DNA of 21,220 bases from a virus. Positions 13,732 through 21,152 of this stretch are shown in pieces. Positions within the stretch are counted from its first letter, which is position 1. Each line of letters starts with the position of its first letter. Where the stretch lies: positions 1 to 21,220 of IMG/VR virus record IMGVR_UViG_3300042905_002955. One strand, given 5' to 3'. The translations under genes and the position numbers were made by a program. Below the pieces are notes generated by a model. That model was given only the letters and a program-made list of their open reading frames with translations. It was not told the DNA's origin and did no database searches.

Positions 13732-16497
13732 TTACATATAGGAAATTACTTTAAGAAATCTATCAAATGCAAATTCAGATTTAATTCTGTTTATTGTTTG
13801 TGTTGATGGTTTGTAATTATAATATAGTGATTTGTTTGTATTTTTTGAATCTTTGAATATACTTCCGAAGTATGATAAAGAGTTACCAACTGTACCCGGT
13901 TTTCTCATGTTGGAGTATTCGGGGAATTGTCTAAAGATATTTTCATAGAATGAATACAAAGTTCCTTTAGGATCTAAAAACCCATAAAGATCACTTATTA
14001 CTGCTTTTTTCATATCATCTGATATATATTCACTTGTAAAAAACGAAGTATTAATATTCACATAGTCACTAAATTGACATGTGCAGGATATGGAAGGTTG
14101 AATGCTGAGACATAGACCGCCCGGCACATCTCTCTCGCAACAAGATTCTTCCTGACCATTATTATCTGTCCTTTTCAATCCACAACAATCACAAAGATCG
14201 GGTTCTATTTTAACCGAGTCTGCACATGGATGTATGCAATTTTGTGATTGATTCGCTTGTGTACAAGGAGTATCGGGAATAGTCTCACCAGAACTTGTCC
14301 ATTGATTTGAAGACCGACCACATGAAGCAGCACCATATAATCCAGATCCGCTAAATGGTCCACTACCGGAACCGGAACTTGCTGCACCTTCGCCAGCCGA
14401 ACCAGCATAGCATTGTGGAGGTTTAGCATCTACATCTCCATCACTATCAGAATCAACGCAACAGCACACATTGGGATTGTTTCTATATTGTCTACACTTT
14501 CGTTGATACAAACTATAAGGACTTCCGGTGGGTGGCGGTCCTGGATTGACAGGACATGTGCCACAGGCTCCGGATTGGTCTGGCTGGTAAGCGGCATCAC
14601 AATTCTCACACTCATATTCGCAGAATTTAATTTGTATGCATGTATTATTTGAATCTGGAATAATCAGACCTTGATCATTGCAATACTGAACATATTCAGG
14701 ATTGTGTGGGCCAATTTGTGTCCAGCATCCAAAAGATCCCCCGTTTTCCGAAAGAGGACCACCAGGCAATAAAGAGGCGCAAGTTTTTGGTGTTCCGGAA
14801 GTAAATATAGGATCATTGAAGGGGATGAAGGTTCCAGAAGCACCGTTTAGATTACAATCACCTTCACATATTCCAGATCCGGGTGAATCACCCTGATAAC
14901 TATCGGAACAATATCCAATTCCTCCTTGTGAAACACAACAAACACCTTTTGGACATCCCCCTCCACCACCACAATCACATTCAATACTTCTTAGAGGAAG
15001 ATATTCGGCATTTTCCCCATCATTTGCGGGGGAAGAACAATTTGATCCACACTGTTTCCACCTAACACTTTTATATTGTTCAACCTGTAGACTATCTGCT
15101 GGAGATTGCTCTCCTCTTTGGGAAATACTTCTTAAACTCCAACCATCTCCTATTGGAATACTTTCAGCAAAAGTTCTAAGTTGATTTGCTGCCACATTCA
15201 AAGACAAATCAATAAGAACTTCATTTTTCACATTTTGCCAAGGAATTGAATTTGTATTTGATGTGTTGTATACCTTTTTAGATATATAATTTCTCGCTCT
15301 AATAACTGCTTCCACATCATCTTCGGATAAAGATGTGGATCCAGTACAAGCCAATTCAACTAACAGAGGAATATTATCTTGGTAAATAAATCCAACAGCC
15401 CCGGCGAAAGCAGCGGGTTCAAGCATACCTGCTCGTAAAAATTCTACACTTATATCCGAATCTGCTGCCCCCGAACCCCCCATTCCGGATGCGCCTGTAT
15501 ATCCAGAATAAAAGTTAACGATTTCTCCACTAGCACCAAATGCCATTCCATAAGTGTTTGTAAATTCTCCATTCGGATCATCGAAAACATTAATTTCTCT
15601 AGACCTTATCATGCTATTAACAAGCGGCATAACTTTGAAATCTCTTTCAAGTGCATGCTGTGTTTTTGCAAATGTGTTTGCAATTTTAACAAGATCTCTC
15701 GTATATCTGTGATGATCTACTACAGAATGTACATTTACACCAAATTCTGTGTTGTTTGTTGCCACAGGATTAATATCAGGACAAGCCCAACCAGAATTTT
15801 CAAGAATAGTTAGACATCTGTTAACTGAATTTGTTTTAAAATAATCTACTAGTTTACTTGGAGATTTAGACCATTCAAAAATTTGTTCTCCATAAGATGC
15901 GCCAGTTGGATGTGCTGCATCCCAATGATTATTTGTTGCACCAGGTGTATTTGTTAGCCCCTGTGTCCATGTGAAAGAGGATCCAGCAGTTGGAGCAAAA
16001 CATGTATATTTTGGTAAGAACGGAAGTCCAGCATATGCCCATTTAATTAGGGGGTATTTGTTTTTGAAATGGTCTAATATGTTTATAGCAGCAGATAAAG
16101 TATCCGTATACGCTTCATAATTTGCTGTATTACTTTGTCCAATAATTCCATCACCAACAAGATGTTTCCAAGAATCTCCCCTGAAATCTAAAAGACCAAA
16201 TCCTTCTGTTGAATGTGTAACACCAAAATCAATCGAAACGGAATTAGCCATTCCAGTAAGTTCTGCACCCGCAATTGATGTTAAACTTTTACTAGATGCT
16301 AAAAATGCAACAAGGTAGTCACAACCCGATACAGGAGTTTCGGACATTCTATTTTCATAGTAATCTTTTAGGTGAGATCCTGCTGCACTACCGTAATTTG
16401 GAATGGGATTTACTTTATTCCCTTCCGAACTTACATATACATTTGTGAATGATGGATAACAGTTGAATATTCTAAAATGTGATGTTTCAATTGACAT
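13732..16497 (-). CDS. Cysteine-rich 921-aa late protein, unrecognised
   Basis: This protein has three parts. Residues 1-480 are a cysteine-poor, alpha/beta-looking domain with alternating strands and helices ('SVSIDFG', 'IKWAYAGLPFLP', 'GVNVHSVVDHH', 'KVMPLVNSMI', 'GAVGFIYQD'), which could be a TIM-barrel or hydrolase-like fold, by impression only. Residues 483-807 hold 36 cysteines, including C-x-C, CC and CCC groups, glycine/proline/serine linkers, and a DSDSDGDVD loop (682-690) that matches the D-x-D-x-D-G-x-x-D calcium loop of dockerin and thrombospondin type-3 repeats. Residues 808-921 form a cysteine-free helical C-terminus. The gene is in the late block, so it is likely on or with the virion. 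Such disulphide-style composition is odd for a cytoplasmically assembled phage. ATG 16497 has no Shine-Dalgarno; a GATAAATA box lies 8 nt upstream. Confidence 0.8.
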   Translation of the reverse strand: MSIETSHFRIFNCYPSFTNVYVSSEGNKVNPIPNYGSAAGSHLKDYYENRMSETPVSGCDYLVAFLASSKSLTSIAGAELTGMANSVSIDFGVTHSTEGFGLLDFRGDSWKHLVGDGIIGQSNTANYEAYTDTLSAAINILDHFKNKYPLIKWAYAGLPFLPKYTCFAPTAGSSFTWTQGLTNTPGATNNHWDAAHPTGASYGEQIFEWSKSPSKLVDYFKTNSVNRCLTILENSGWACPDINPVATNNTEFGVNVHSVVDHHRYTRDLVKIANTFAKTQHALERDFKVMPLVNSMIRSREINVFDDPNGEFTNTYGMAFGASGEIVNFYSGYTGASGMGGSGAADSDISVEFLRAGMLEPAAFAGAVGFIYQDNIPLLVELACTGSTSLSEDDVEAVIRARNYISKKVYNTSNTNSIPWQNVKNEVLIDLSLNVAANQLRTFAESIPIGDGWSLRSISQRGEQSPADSLQVEQYKSVRWKQCGSNCSSPANDGENAEYLPLRSIECDCGGGGGCPKGVCCVSQGGIGYCSDSYQGDSPGSGICEGDCNLNGASGTFIPFNDPIFTSGTPKTCASLLPGGPLSENGGSFGCWTQIGPHNPEYVQYCNDQGLIIPDSNNTCIQIKFCEYECENCDAAYQPDQSGACGTCPVNPGPPPTGSPYSLYQRKCRQYRNNPNVCCCVDSDSDGDVDAKPPQCYAGSAGEGAASSGSGSGPFSGSGLYGAASCGRSSNQWTSSGETIPDTPCTQANQSQNCIHPCADSVKIEPDLCDCCGLKRTDNNGQEESCCERDVPGGLCLSIQPSISCTCQFSDYVNINTSFFTSEYISDDMKKAVISDLYGFLDPKGTLYSFYENIFRQFPEYSNMRKPGTVGNSLSYFGSIFKDSKNTNKSLYYNYKPSTQTINRIKSEFAFDRFLKVISYM

Positions 16498-16505
16498 AGG
16501 ACTAT

Positions 16506-16513
16506 TATTTATC
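16506..16513 (-). promoter_or_regulatory. GATAAATA late-type promoter box (921-aa gene)
   Basis: GATAAATAATAG on the minus strand, matching 7 of 8 positions of the T4 late box TATAAATA, ends 8 nt before ATG 16497. The predicted leader is about 3 nt and no Shine-Dalgarno is present. Confidence 0.6.
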
Positions 16514-16518
16514 AGGAT

Positions 16519-17115
16519 TCATAGAAGAGAATCTAATATTGTTTCCACATCCACATTCGTTTTTACATGGGAATGCACTCTCATAGAAGAAGGCATTTTT
16601 CTAAACACCCTCCAATCTGGTTGTTTTTTGAATTTCTTTATTCTCTTTTTTTCCATGTAATGATACATGTAAATGTAGCAGTTTGCTTCTTGAGCATAAG
16701 ACACGGGGTCAAAATCTATACCATGCTTTTGCATTATACCCATAGCCATAATTTCACATTCTCTTTCCATTGCACGATATGTTTGAAATGCCCGTTTTAT
16801 TCTTCTTTTGTCTATATTTTTATTTTCTGTTATCCATTCCTCAACTACATCAGCATAGTTGTTAGTTGGACCAAAACATTTTCTGTAAAGTTCGGTTCCT
16901 CTCTTCCATTGAATAAAATGGGAATATTCATGTGCAAGAACCTCAATCCACTTTGGATTTTTTTTGGCTACACATATTTGGCTTTCATCGAAAAATCCAT
17001 AACAAGTATATCCATTGCTCCTAACAAATTTACTATTCCTAGCATTCAATTTGAGGCCAAAATTACCTAGGCTTTTACGGACAAAGTCAACAAATGCTTT
17101 GTCTGATTTCTTCAT
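16519..17115 (-). CDS. HExxH zinc metallopeptidase-like protein
   Basis: A 198-aa protein with H62-E-Y-S-H66 in 'WIEVLAHEYSHFIQW', the zinc-binding and catalytic motif of gluzincin-type peptidases. A downstream 'ERECEIMAM' helix (about 118-125) supplies a likely third ligand, E121 or nearby. No signal peptide is present. It may be an intracellular or virion-associated protease, or an enzyme-like domain of SprT/ImmA type; the substrate is unknown. AAGGG 7 nt before ATG 17115 supports the start, which shares a base with the stop of the 102-aa gene (TAATG). It is the last gene of a three-gene unit headed by the DUF1360-like protein. Confidence 0.8.
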   Translation of the reverse strand: MKKSDKAFVDFVRKSLGNFGLKLNARNSKFVRSNGYTCYGFFDESQICVAKKNPKWIEVLAHEYSHFIQWKRGTELYRKCFGPTNNYADVVEEWITENKNIDKRRIKRAFQTYRAMERECEIMAMGIMQKHGIDFDPVSYAQEANCYIYMYHYMEKKRIKKFKKQPDWRVFRKMPSSMRVHSHVKTNVDVETILDSLL

Positions 17116-17423
17116 TAGTCAACCCTTGAAAATTCTTCTTCATTCAATTTAAAAATAATAGCACCATCAGTTCCTAGTACTTGCTTGATAGAATTGATAT
17201 TTGGATCAGTTCTAAGTTTAATGGGAATATTTACATATTGATTGACTAAATTTTGATAAACCCGGATTCCCTTTTTACAAGAACAAGTATTTGGATCTTT
17301 ATAAGACTTCATCATTCTATAAAATGAATAGATTGAATTGTGGATTTCATTATTAATCTCAATTCCACATGAATCAATTCTTTCATAAAAATCTTCTGGT
17401 CCTTGAAATGTAATTTCATGCAT
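17115..17423 (-). CDS. Hypothetical protein, 102 aa
   Basis: A 102-residue protein beginning MHEITFQGPEDFYERIDSCG; it includes a C-S-C pair within 'DPNTCSCKKGIRVYQNLV' and ends KLNEEEFSRVD. It appears mostly helical and is not recognised. AAAGGA 9-10 nt before ATG 17423 supports the start. It overlaps the DUF1360-like gene by 8 nt and the metallopeptidase gene by one base, so the three are translated together and may function together. Confidence 0.75.
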   Translation of the reverse strand: MHEITFQGPEDFYERIDSCGIEINNEIHNSIYSFYRMMKSYKDPNTCSCKKGIRVYQNLVNQYVNIPIKLRTDPNINSIKQVLGTDGAIIFKLNEEEFSRVD

Positions 17424-17775
17424 TTTTTATTTTCCTTTCAATTAATGCAAATATAGAGCAGATTAATTGCCCACCAAAATAAACTATAGGTATATTTTCG
17501 GGCGAGTTTGTTGTCATGCAGATACCAAATGATGTCCAAACACCAAAACAGTATCTACACGACAGTAATTTTATTAAAAACGAATTTTCATGATGGATCG
17601 ACATCCAATCAGAATAACTCATACCATCATTAGTTTTTTTATACTGACGAACTTTAGTCAATCTATTAAACAATTTCATCGGCCAAGATGAAATGTAGGA
17701 ATATACCGCAGATGTCTCGTATAGAATATAGAGAACAAGTCCCGACCAAAATGTTTGTATCGCTATAATATCCAT
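17416..17775 (-). CDS. DUF1360-like membrane protein
   Basis: A 119-aa protein with about three hydrophobic segments (residues 3-28 'IIAIQTFWSGLVLYILY...', about 72-88, and about 95-111). The second carries 'LLSCRYCFGVWTSF', which matches the C-x2-C-x-G/S-V-W signature of DUF1360-type small membrane proteins found in phages and Bacillus. Function is unknown. It has a CATAAATA late box and an AGGG Shine-Dalgarno 7 nt before ATG 17775. It heads the 17775-16519 operon. Confidence 0.7.
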   Translation of the reverse strand: MDIIAIQTFWSGLVLYILYETSAVYSYISSWPMKLFNRLTKVRQYKKTNDGMSYSDWMSIHHENSFLIKLLSCRYCFGVWTSFGICMTTNSPENIPIVYFGGQLICSIFALIERKIKNA

Positions 17776-17789
17776 AATATGCCCTGAAT

Positions 17790-17797
17790 TATTTATG
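17790..17797 (-). promoter_or_regulatory. CATAAATA late-type promoter box (DUF1360-like operon)
   Basis: CATAAATAATTCAGGG on the minus strand: the box ends 14 nt before ATG 17775 with a Shine-Dalgarno in between. A TTGACA (17812-17817 on the plus-strand coordinates, read on minus) in the end of nrdJ is upstream but lacks a convincing -10 box at 16-18 nt, so the late box is preferred. Confidence 0.55.
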
Positions 17798-17802
17798 CTG
17801 AA

Positions 17803-19764
17803 TTATGACGATGTCAAATCCACCAATTCACATTTATCTCCAGAACCAGCATAGGTTTGAGATCCAGCCGTTCTATCTTCCTTCTCATACTTGGAGAGAT
17901 CAGACCAGTTTACATTCTTTGGCATTTGAGCCAAAAGGGTTTCATATTCTTCCTTTGTGCAATCTTGATACGGAGCCTGCTTGTATGAGTGGTCGCTGTG
18001 GGGCAGGAAGGAAATTCCAGACACCTCATCAAAGTGTTCATACACCCAAGCACCAACATCCATCCATTCGTGTTCACGAACGGTAATGGTAATAGACGGC
18101 TTATGTTCACACCAATGTCTCTGATAGGTCAACCAAAGATTCAGATGTTCAATTGCAGTTAGATCATTGCGTGTCAAACACCCATCGGGAGACTTCATGG
18201 GGAATGAAAATACTCTAGTGTGGTCGGGACGCATTACGCAAGGCTCAGAAGGGAATCCTGCCTCCTGCATCATCTGACAGAGGGGATCTTTGATGTCTGC
18301 ACGAACCGTGCGAATGTAGTATTGACTGTGTCTTGGGTGCATTCCTGAAGCAGCATCAGTCAACTGAGAAACAGTTCCCGAAGGCTTGACACATGTAATT
18401 GCAGCAGCGGGATTGATACCAAGTCTCTTTGCCCATTCTGCATTCACTTCAATGGTTTTGTTCTTCACGGTCTCAAGAATATTTGGTAGTGAAGACGGCA
18501 AAAGAAGATCACTATTATCAGACATCGAAAGCATCATCTTGTTGTCCAACTGACCAGTCATGGAAACGCCAAGAAGTGCTTCTTCCTTACAATTCTTCGA
18601 CCACTCAGAAGAAATGTATTGGAAATTAGTGAGTGATGCTTGCATCGTACCTAGAATGGCAGCAATACGAGCCTTTCTCAGAAGATCTTCTACGGTGTCT
18701 GTTGGACGAATGATGATCTCCGTAAGATTACAGAACTCACGATCACGAAGAATGATTTCAGAGCAGGGATTCGTACCAAATTCATGGTTAGGATCACGAC
18801 GATCACCTAACTTTGAAACAGTCTTTTGTGCTGCGGCTCTATTGAAGATACCACGCTCACCACTCTTGCTGTTGTAGAGAGACAGCCACTCCTGCATGAA
18901 GGTTCCGATTTCAGGCTTTTCCTTGTATGCAACGCTATTGTTTGCGAGTGCCCGTTGTGGATTGGCTTCCCACCAAGCACCGCTCTTGGCATTACGCATT
19001 CTCTCATCGCCAAGTTCTGAAAGTGAAATGAGTGCCGAGCGACGAACGCCCCCGACAACTACGATCTCTGCGATCTTGCAAACAATGTCATGACATTCGA
19101 TTGAAGTCAACTTGCGACCCGCAGACTTTCGGAAAGTCTCCACGGTGAACTTGAATAGATCTTCAAGTGGACGAGGACCAGATGCTCTGCCACCGAATGT
19201 CTTCAGTCGAGCACCCGCAGGACGAACCTTTGACACATCCCACTTGGGGATCTGACCTACGATGAGAAGACTGATCAGTTCACGGAAAGCCTTTGCCCAA
19301 CCCTGCTTTGAATCGGCAACATTGATGAGGGTATCGCTATCGCTGAACTCTTCGGCAATGGTTGGTAACTTCTCAACAAACTGACGCTCGACAGAGAATC
19401 CAACCCCCGTACCACACATGAGAACATAGAGAATCTCATCGAATGCACGAACCCGATTGATGTGAACATAGGCACAGTTGTATCCAGCAATGTTGTCTCG
19501 TTCAAGGGCTTCGCCTGCTGTCATGAGACATCGCATTGAAGGAAGCACCTCAAGATTGAGAACTGCCTGACGAAGTTCTTCACGCTCTGACTTCGATAAC
19601 TTTCCTTTAGTAAAAATTGCGAGATGCTTATCGAAGAAGTTGAAGTAGCGATTGACTGTCTCCTCCCAAGTTTCTCTTCGTCCCTTATTTTCAAGCCATC
19701 TTGAATAGCGTGATAAGTGAATAAATTGTTGATACTCAGTCGGCAGTCGAATCTCGTCAGACAT
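17803..19764 (-). CDS. nrdJ: Class II (adenosylcobalamin-dependent) ribonucleoside-triphosphate reductase
   Basis: A 653-aa monomeric RTPR-type enzyme (Lactobacillus form 739 aa) that makes deoxynucleotides without oxygen or a metallo-radical subunit. N-terminal redox cysteine C97 lies in 'GYNCAYVHI', with 'LMCGTGVGFSV' at 115-124. The active-site loop is N332-P-C334-S-E336-I, and C345 lies in FCNLTE. 'VVGGVRRSALISLSE' is also typical. The C-terminus reads YAGSGDKCELVDL: C645 is present but the partner cysteine expected five residues earlier is G640, so the usual C-x4-C shuttle pair is incomplete. AAAGGAG 8 nt before ATG 19764 and a CTAAATA box give strong expression signals. GC content is visibly higher than in the flanking late genes. 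Whether the host supplies B12 is not shown. Confidence 0.93.
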   Translation of the reverse strand: MSDEIRLPTEYQQFIHLSRYSRWLENKGRRETWEETVNRYFNFFDKHLAIFTKGKLSKSEREELRQAVLNLEVLPSMRCLMTAGEALERDNIAGYNCAYVHINRVRAFDEILYVLMCGTGVGFSVERQFVEKLPTIAEEFSDSDTLINVADSKQGWAKAFRELISLLIVGQIPKWDVSKVRPAGARLKTFGGRASGPRPLEDLFKFTVETFRKSAGRKLTSIECHDIVCKIAEIVVVGGVRRSALISLSELGDERMRNAKSGAWWEANPQRALANNSVAYKEKPEIGTFMQEWLSLYNSKSGERGIFNRAAAQKTVSKLGDRRDPNHEFGTNPCSEIILRDREFCNLTEIIIRPTDTVEDLLRKARIAAILGTMQASLTNFQYISSEWSKNCKEEALLGVSMTGQLDNKMMLSMSDNSDLLLPSSLPNILETVKNKTIEVNAEWAKRLGINPAAAITCVKPSGTVSQLTDAASGMHPRHSQYYIRTVRADIKDPLCQMMQEAGFPSEPCVMRPDHTRVFSFPMKSPDGCLTRNDLTAIEHLNLWLTYQRHWCEHKPSITITVREHEWMDVGAWVYEHFDEVSGISFLPHSDHSYKQAPYQDCTKEEYETLLAQMPKNVNWSDLSKYEKEDRTAGSQTYAGSGDKCELVDLTSS

Positions 19765-19788
19765 ACTTCACTCCTTTGTTGTGCGATA

Positions 19789-19795
19789 TATTTAG
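19789..19795 (-). promoter_or_regulatory. CTAAATA late-type promoter box (nrdJ)
   Basis: CTAAATATATCG on the minus strand ends 24 nt before ATG 19764, with the AAAGGAG Shine-Dalgarno in between. Late-type control of nucleotide reductase is unusual, since phage nrd genes are normally early; an additional distal promoter is possible. Confidence 0.5.
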
Positions 19796-19842
19796 ACTAT
19801 GATACAGCACATTGAGATCAGAGCAATCGATATTGAATAAAA

Positions 19843-20400
19843 TTACTCACCCGACCAAAATCGAATTGAATCGCAGTGTGTTTGATATTTGTTTTGAATA
19901 AACTGTTGATAACTTTGATAACTGTCTATGTTAGATTCAGATGTCCAAGAATCAAACCAACCAAAATGCCAATGTGAATTATTCGGTAAAGTCCAGTTTT
20001 CAATATCTTCATTAATTAATGTAAATTTTCCATTTTTTGGACAATAAGGCCATACCAAATCTATAACATCTTGATTTTTTTCAATTATAGTGATTGATGT
20101 CACATTTTCATTATTCATGAGAAATTCGTTCACATATCCAACTCCAAGACCAGCAATAAGAACATCTCCAGTTGCGCCACTCCATAAAGGTTGGTGTTCT
20201 GCATATTCACTATAAGTATCAGACATTACAAATTTTATATCATCATGAAATAAAAAAGTATAATCGTCATATGGTTCTATTTTTCCCCCGCAAGGAGAAC
20301 CCAAAATATCAGTGTATATGGTATTAGAATCACCAGTGGCTTTTCTTATTGACCATTTGCCAGAGGTTCCAATTGGAATATTTACTTTTATTCTGTTCAT
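19843..20400 (-). CDS. SAM-dependent methyltransferase-fold protein in the tail-fibre cassette
   Basis: A 185-aa protein with a Rossmann methyltransferase core of the spermidine-synthase type: 'DVLIAGLGVGYVNEFL' (79-94, glycine motif I), 'VTSITIIEKNQDVIDLV' (acidic E107 at the end of strand 2), 'FTLINEDIENW' (motif III-like, D132) and 'HFGWFDSW' (strand 4). The N-terminal 70 residues are a beta-rich lead. It could methylate a fibre protein or host surface molecule, or be an inactive binding domain; the sequence does not say which. It is coupled to the glycine-rich adhesin by ATGA and has AAAGG upstream, so it is made with the fibre genes. Confidence 0.7.
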   Translation of the reverse strand: MNRIKVNIPIGTSGKWSIRKATGDSNTIYTDILGSPCGGKIEPYDDYTFLFHDDIKFVMSDTYSEYAEHQPLWSGATGDVLIAGLGVGYVNEFLMNNENVTSITIIEKNQDVIDLVWPYCPKNGKFTLINEDIENWTLPNNSHWHFGWFDSWTSESNIDSYQSYQQFIQNKYQTHCDSIRFWSGE

Positions 20401-21152
20401 CCATATGCCTTTATTCTTACTTGTCCTGCACCACCAGCACCGCCGTTTGCACTAGAACCTGATGCGTTATATCCACCACCACCACCGTTTCCGGGTTGAA
20501 CTCCTGATTCGCCCACTGGGGTTGATAAGTTTCCTCCTGCGGCAACAGTTGTATTTCCAAAAATAGCAGATCCCCCGTTGAGTGCTCCATTGCCACCGTT
20601 ACTTGATGATGCACTTGGAGCACCACCATTAGATCCGGTTCCTCCGTTTGTGTTTACATCTCCATTAGATGCAACTCCAGCAGAACCACCTGAAGCAGTA
20701 GTGTTGTATGTTGATTCTGTTTCTCCACCACCGCCACCACCAGCAGTTGGAACGCTCACAAATAATTGAGGAATGGAATCTTGAGTATGAGAATTAAGAG
20801 TTGTTGCTACTCCATTTCCACCAGAAGATGAACCGCTTCCAGCAGATCCTACTGTACCTACGGTAAAGGACAGCGTATCTCCAGTTTTAAATCCGCCGTG
20901 TAGACTACCTCTATAAGTGTATTTTACATACGCACCACCACCGCCACCGCCACCGCCATGATATCTTGTATTTCTTCCAGAAGTTAATGTTCTCCCTGCT
21001 CCACCACCACCACCGCCACCAACTATTTCAATTTCAAGATAGATTGTTCCGGCAGGAACTGTATAATTTTGTGTTCCTGTAGATGTTATATCTGTTGTTG
21101 ATATTAGGCGAGGAGTACGAATATACCCCGCCTTGAATGATGGAATTATCAT
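20397..21152 (-). CDS. Glycine-rich tail-fibre adhesin-like protein
   Basis: A 251-aa protein. After 'GTQNYTVPAGTIYLEIEIVGG' come long glycine tracts: 47-53, an eight-glycine run near 67-74, and 'AGGGGGGETES', with further Gly/Asn/Ser/Ala repeats and a final 'GGAGGAGQVRIKAYG'. The 'tVPaG...lEiEivGGGGGGG' opening and 'GGAGGxGxVri' ending are characteristic of the glycine-rich domain of phage fibre tips and collar proteins, and resemble the polyglycine-II-bearing gp38-type adhesins of T4-like phages. The likely role is receptor binding at the fibre tip. The start overlaps the stop of the upstream (partial) gene, the stop overlaps the methyltransferase start, and no strong Shine-Dalgarno is seen. 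Confidence 0.8.
   Translation of the reverse strand: MIIPSFKAGYIRTPRLISTTDITSTGTQNYTVPAGTIYLEIEIVGGGGGGGAGRTLTSGRNTRYHGGGGGGGGAYVKYTYRGSLHGGFKTGDTLSFTVGTVGSAGSGSSSGGNGVATTLNSHTQDSIPQLFVSVPTAGGGGGGETESTYNTTASGGSAGVASNGDVNTNGGTGSNGGAPSASSSNGGNGALNGGSAIFGNTTVAAGGNLSTPVGESGVQPGNGGGGGYNASGSSANGGAGGAGQVRIKAYG

Noticed and set aside
16567-17070. 167-aa plus-strand ORF opposite the metallopeptidase gene
   Set aside because: Antisense shadow rich in Phe/Ser/His; the minus strand carries a clear HExxH protein with coupled starts.
18429-19093. Several 64-105-aa plus-strand ORFs opposite nrdJ
   Set aside because: All lie antisense to a strongly conserved reductase and lack start signals.
20578-20769. 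Proline-rich plus-strand ORF opposite the glycine-rich adhesin
   Set aside because: Pro runs are the complement of Gly codons; it is a shadow.
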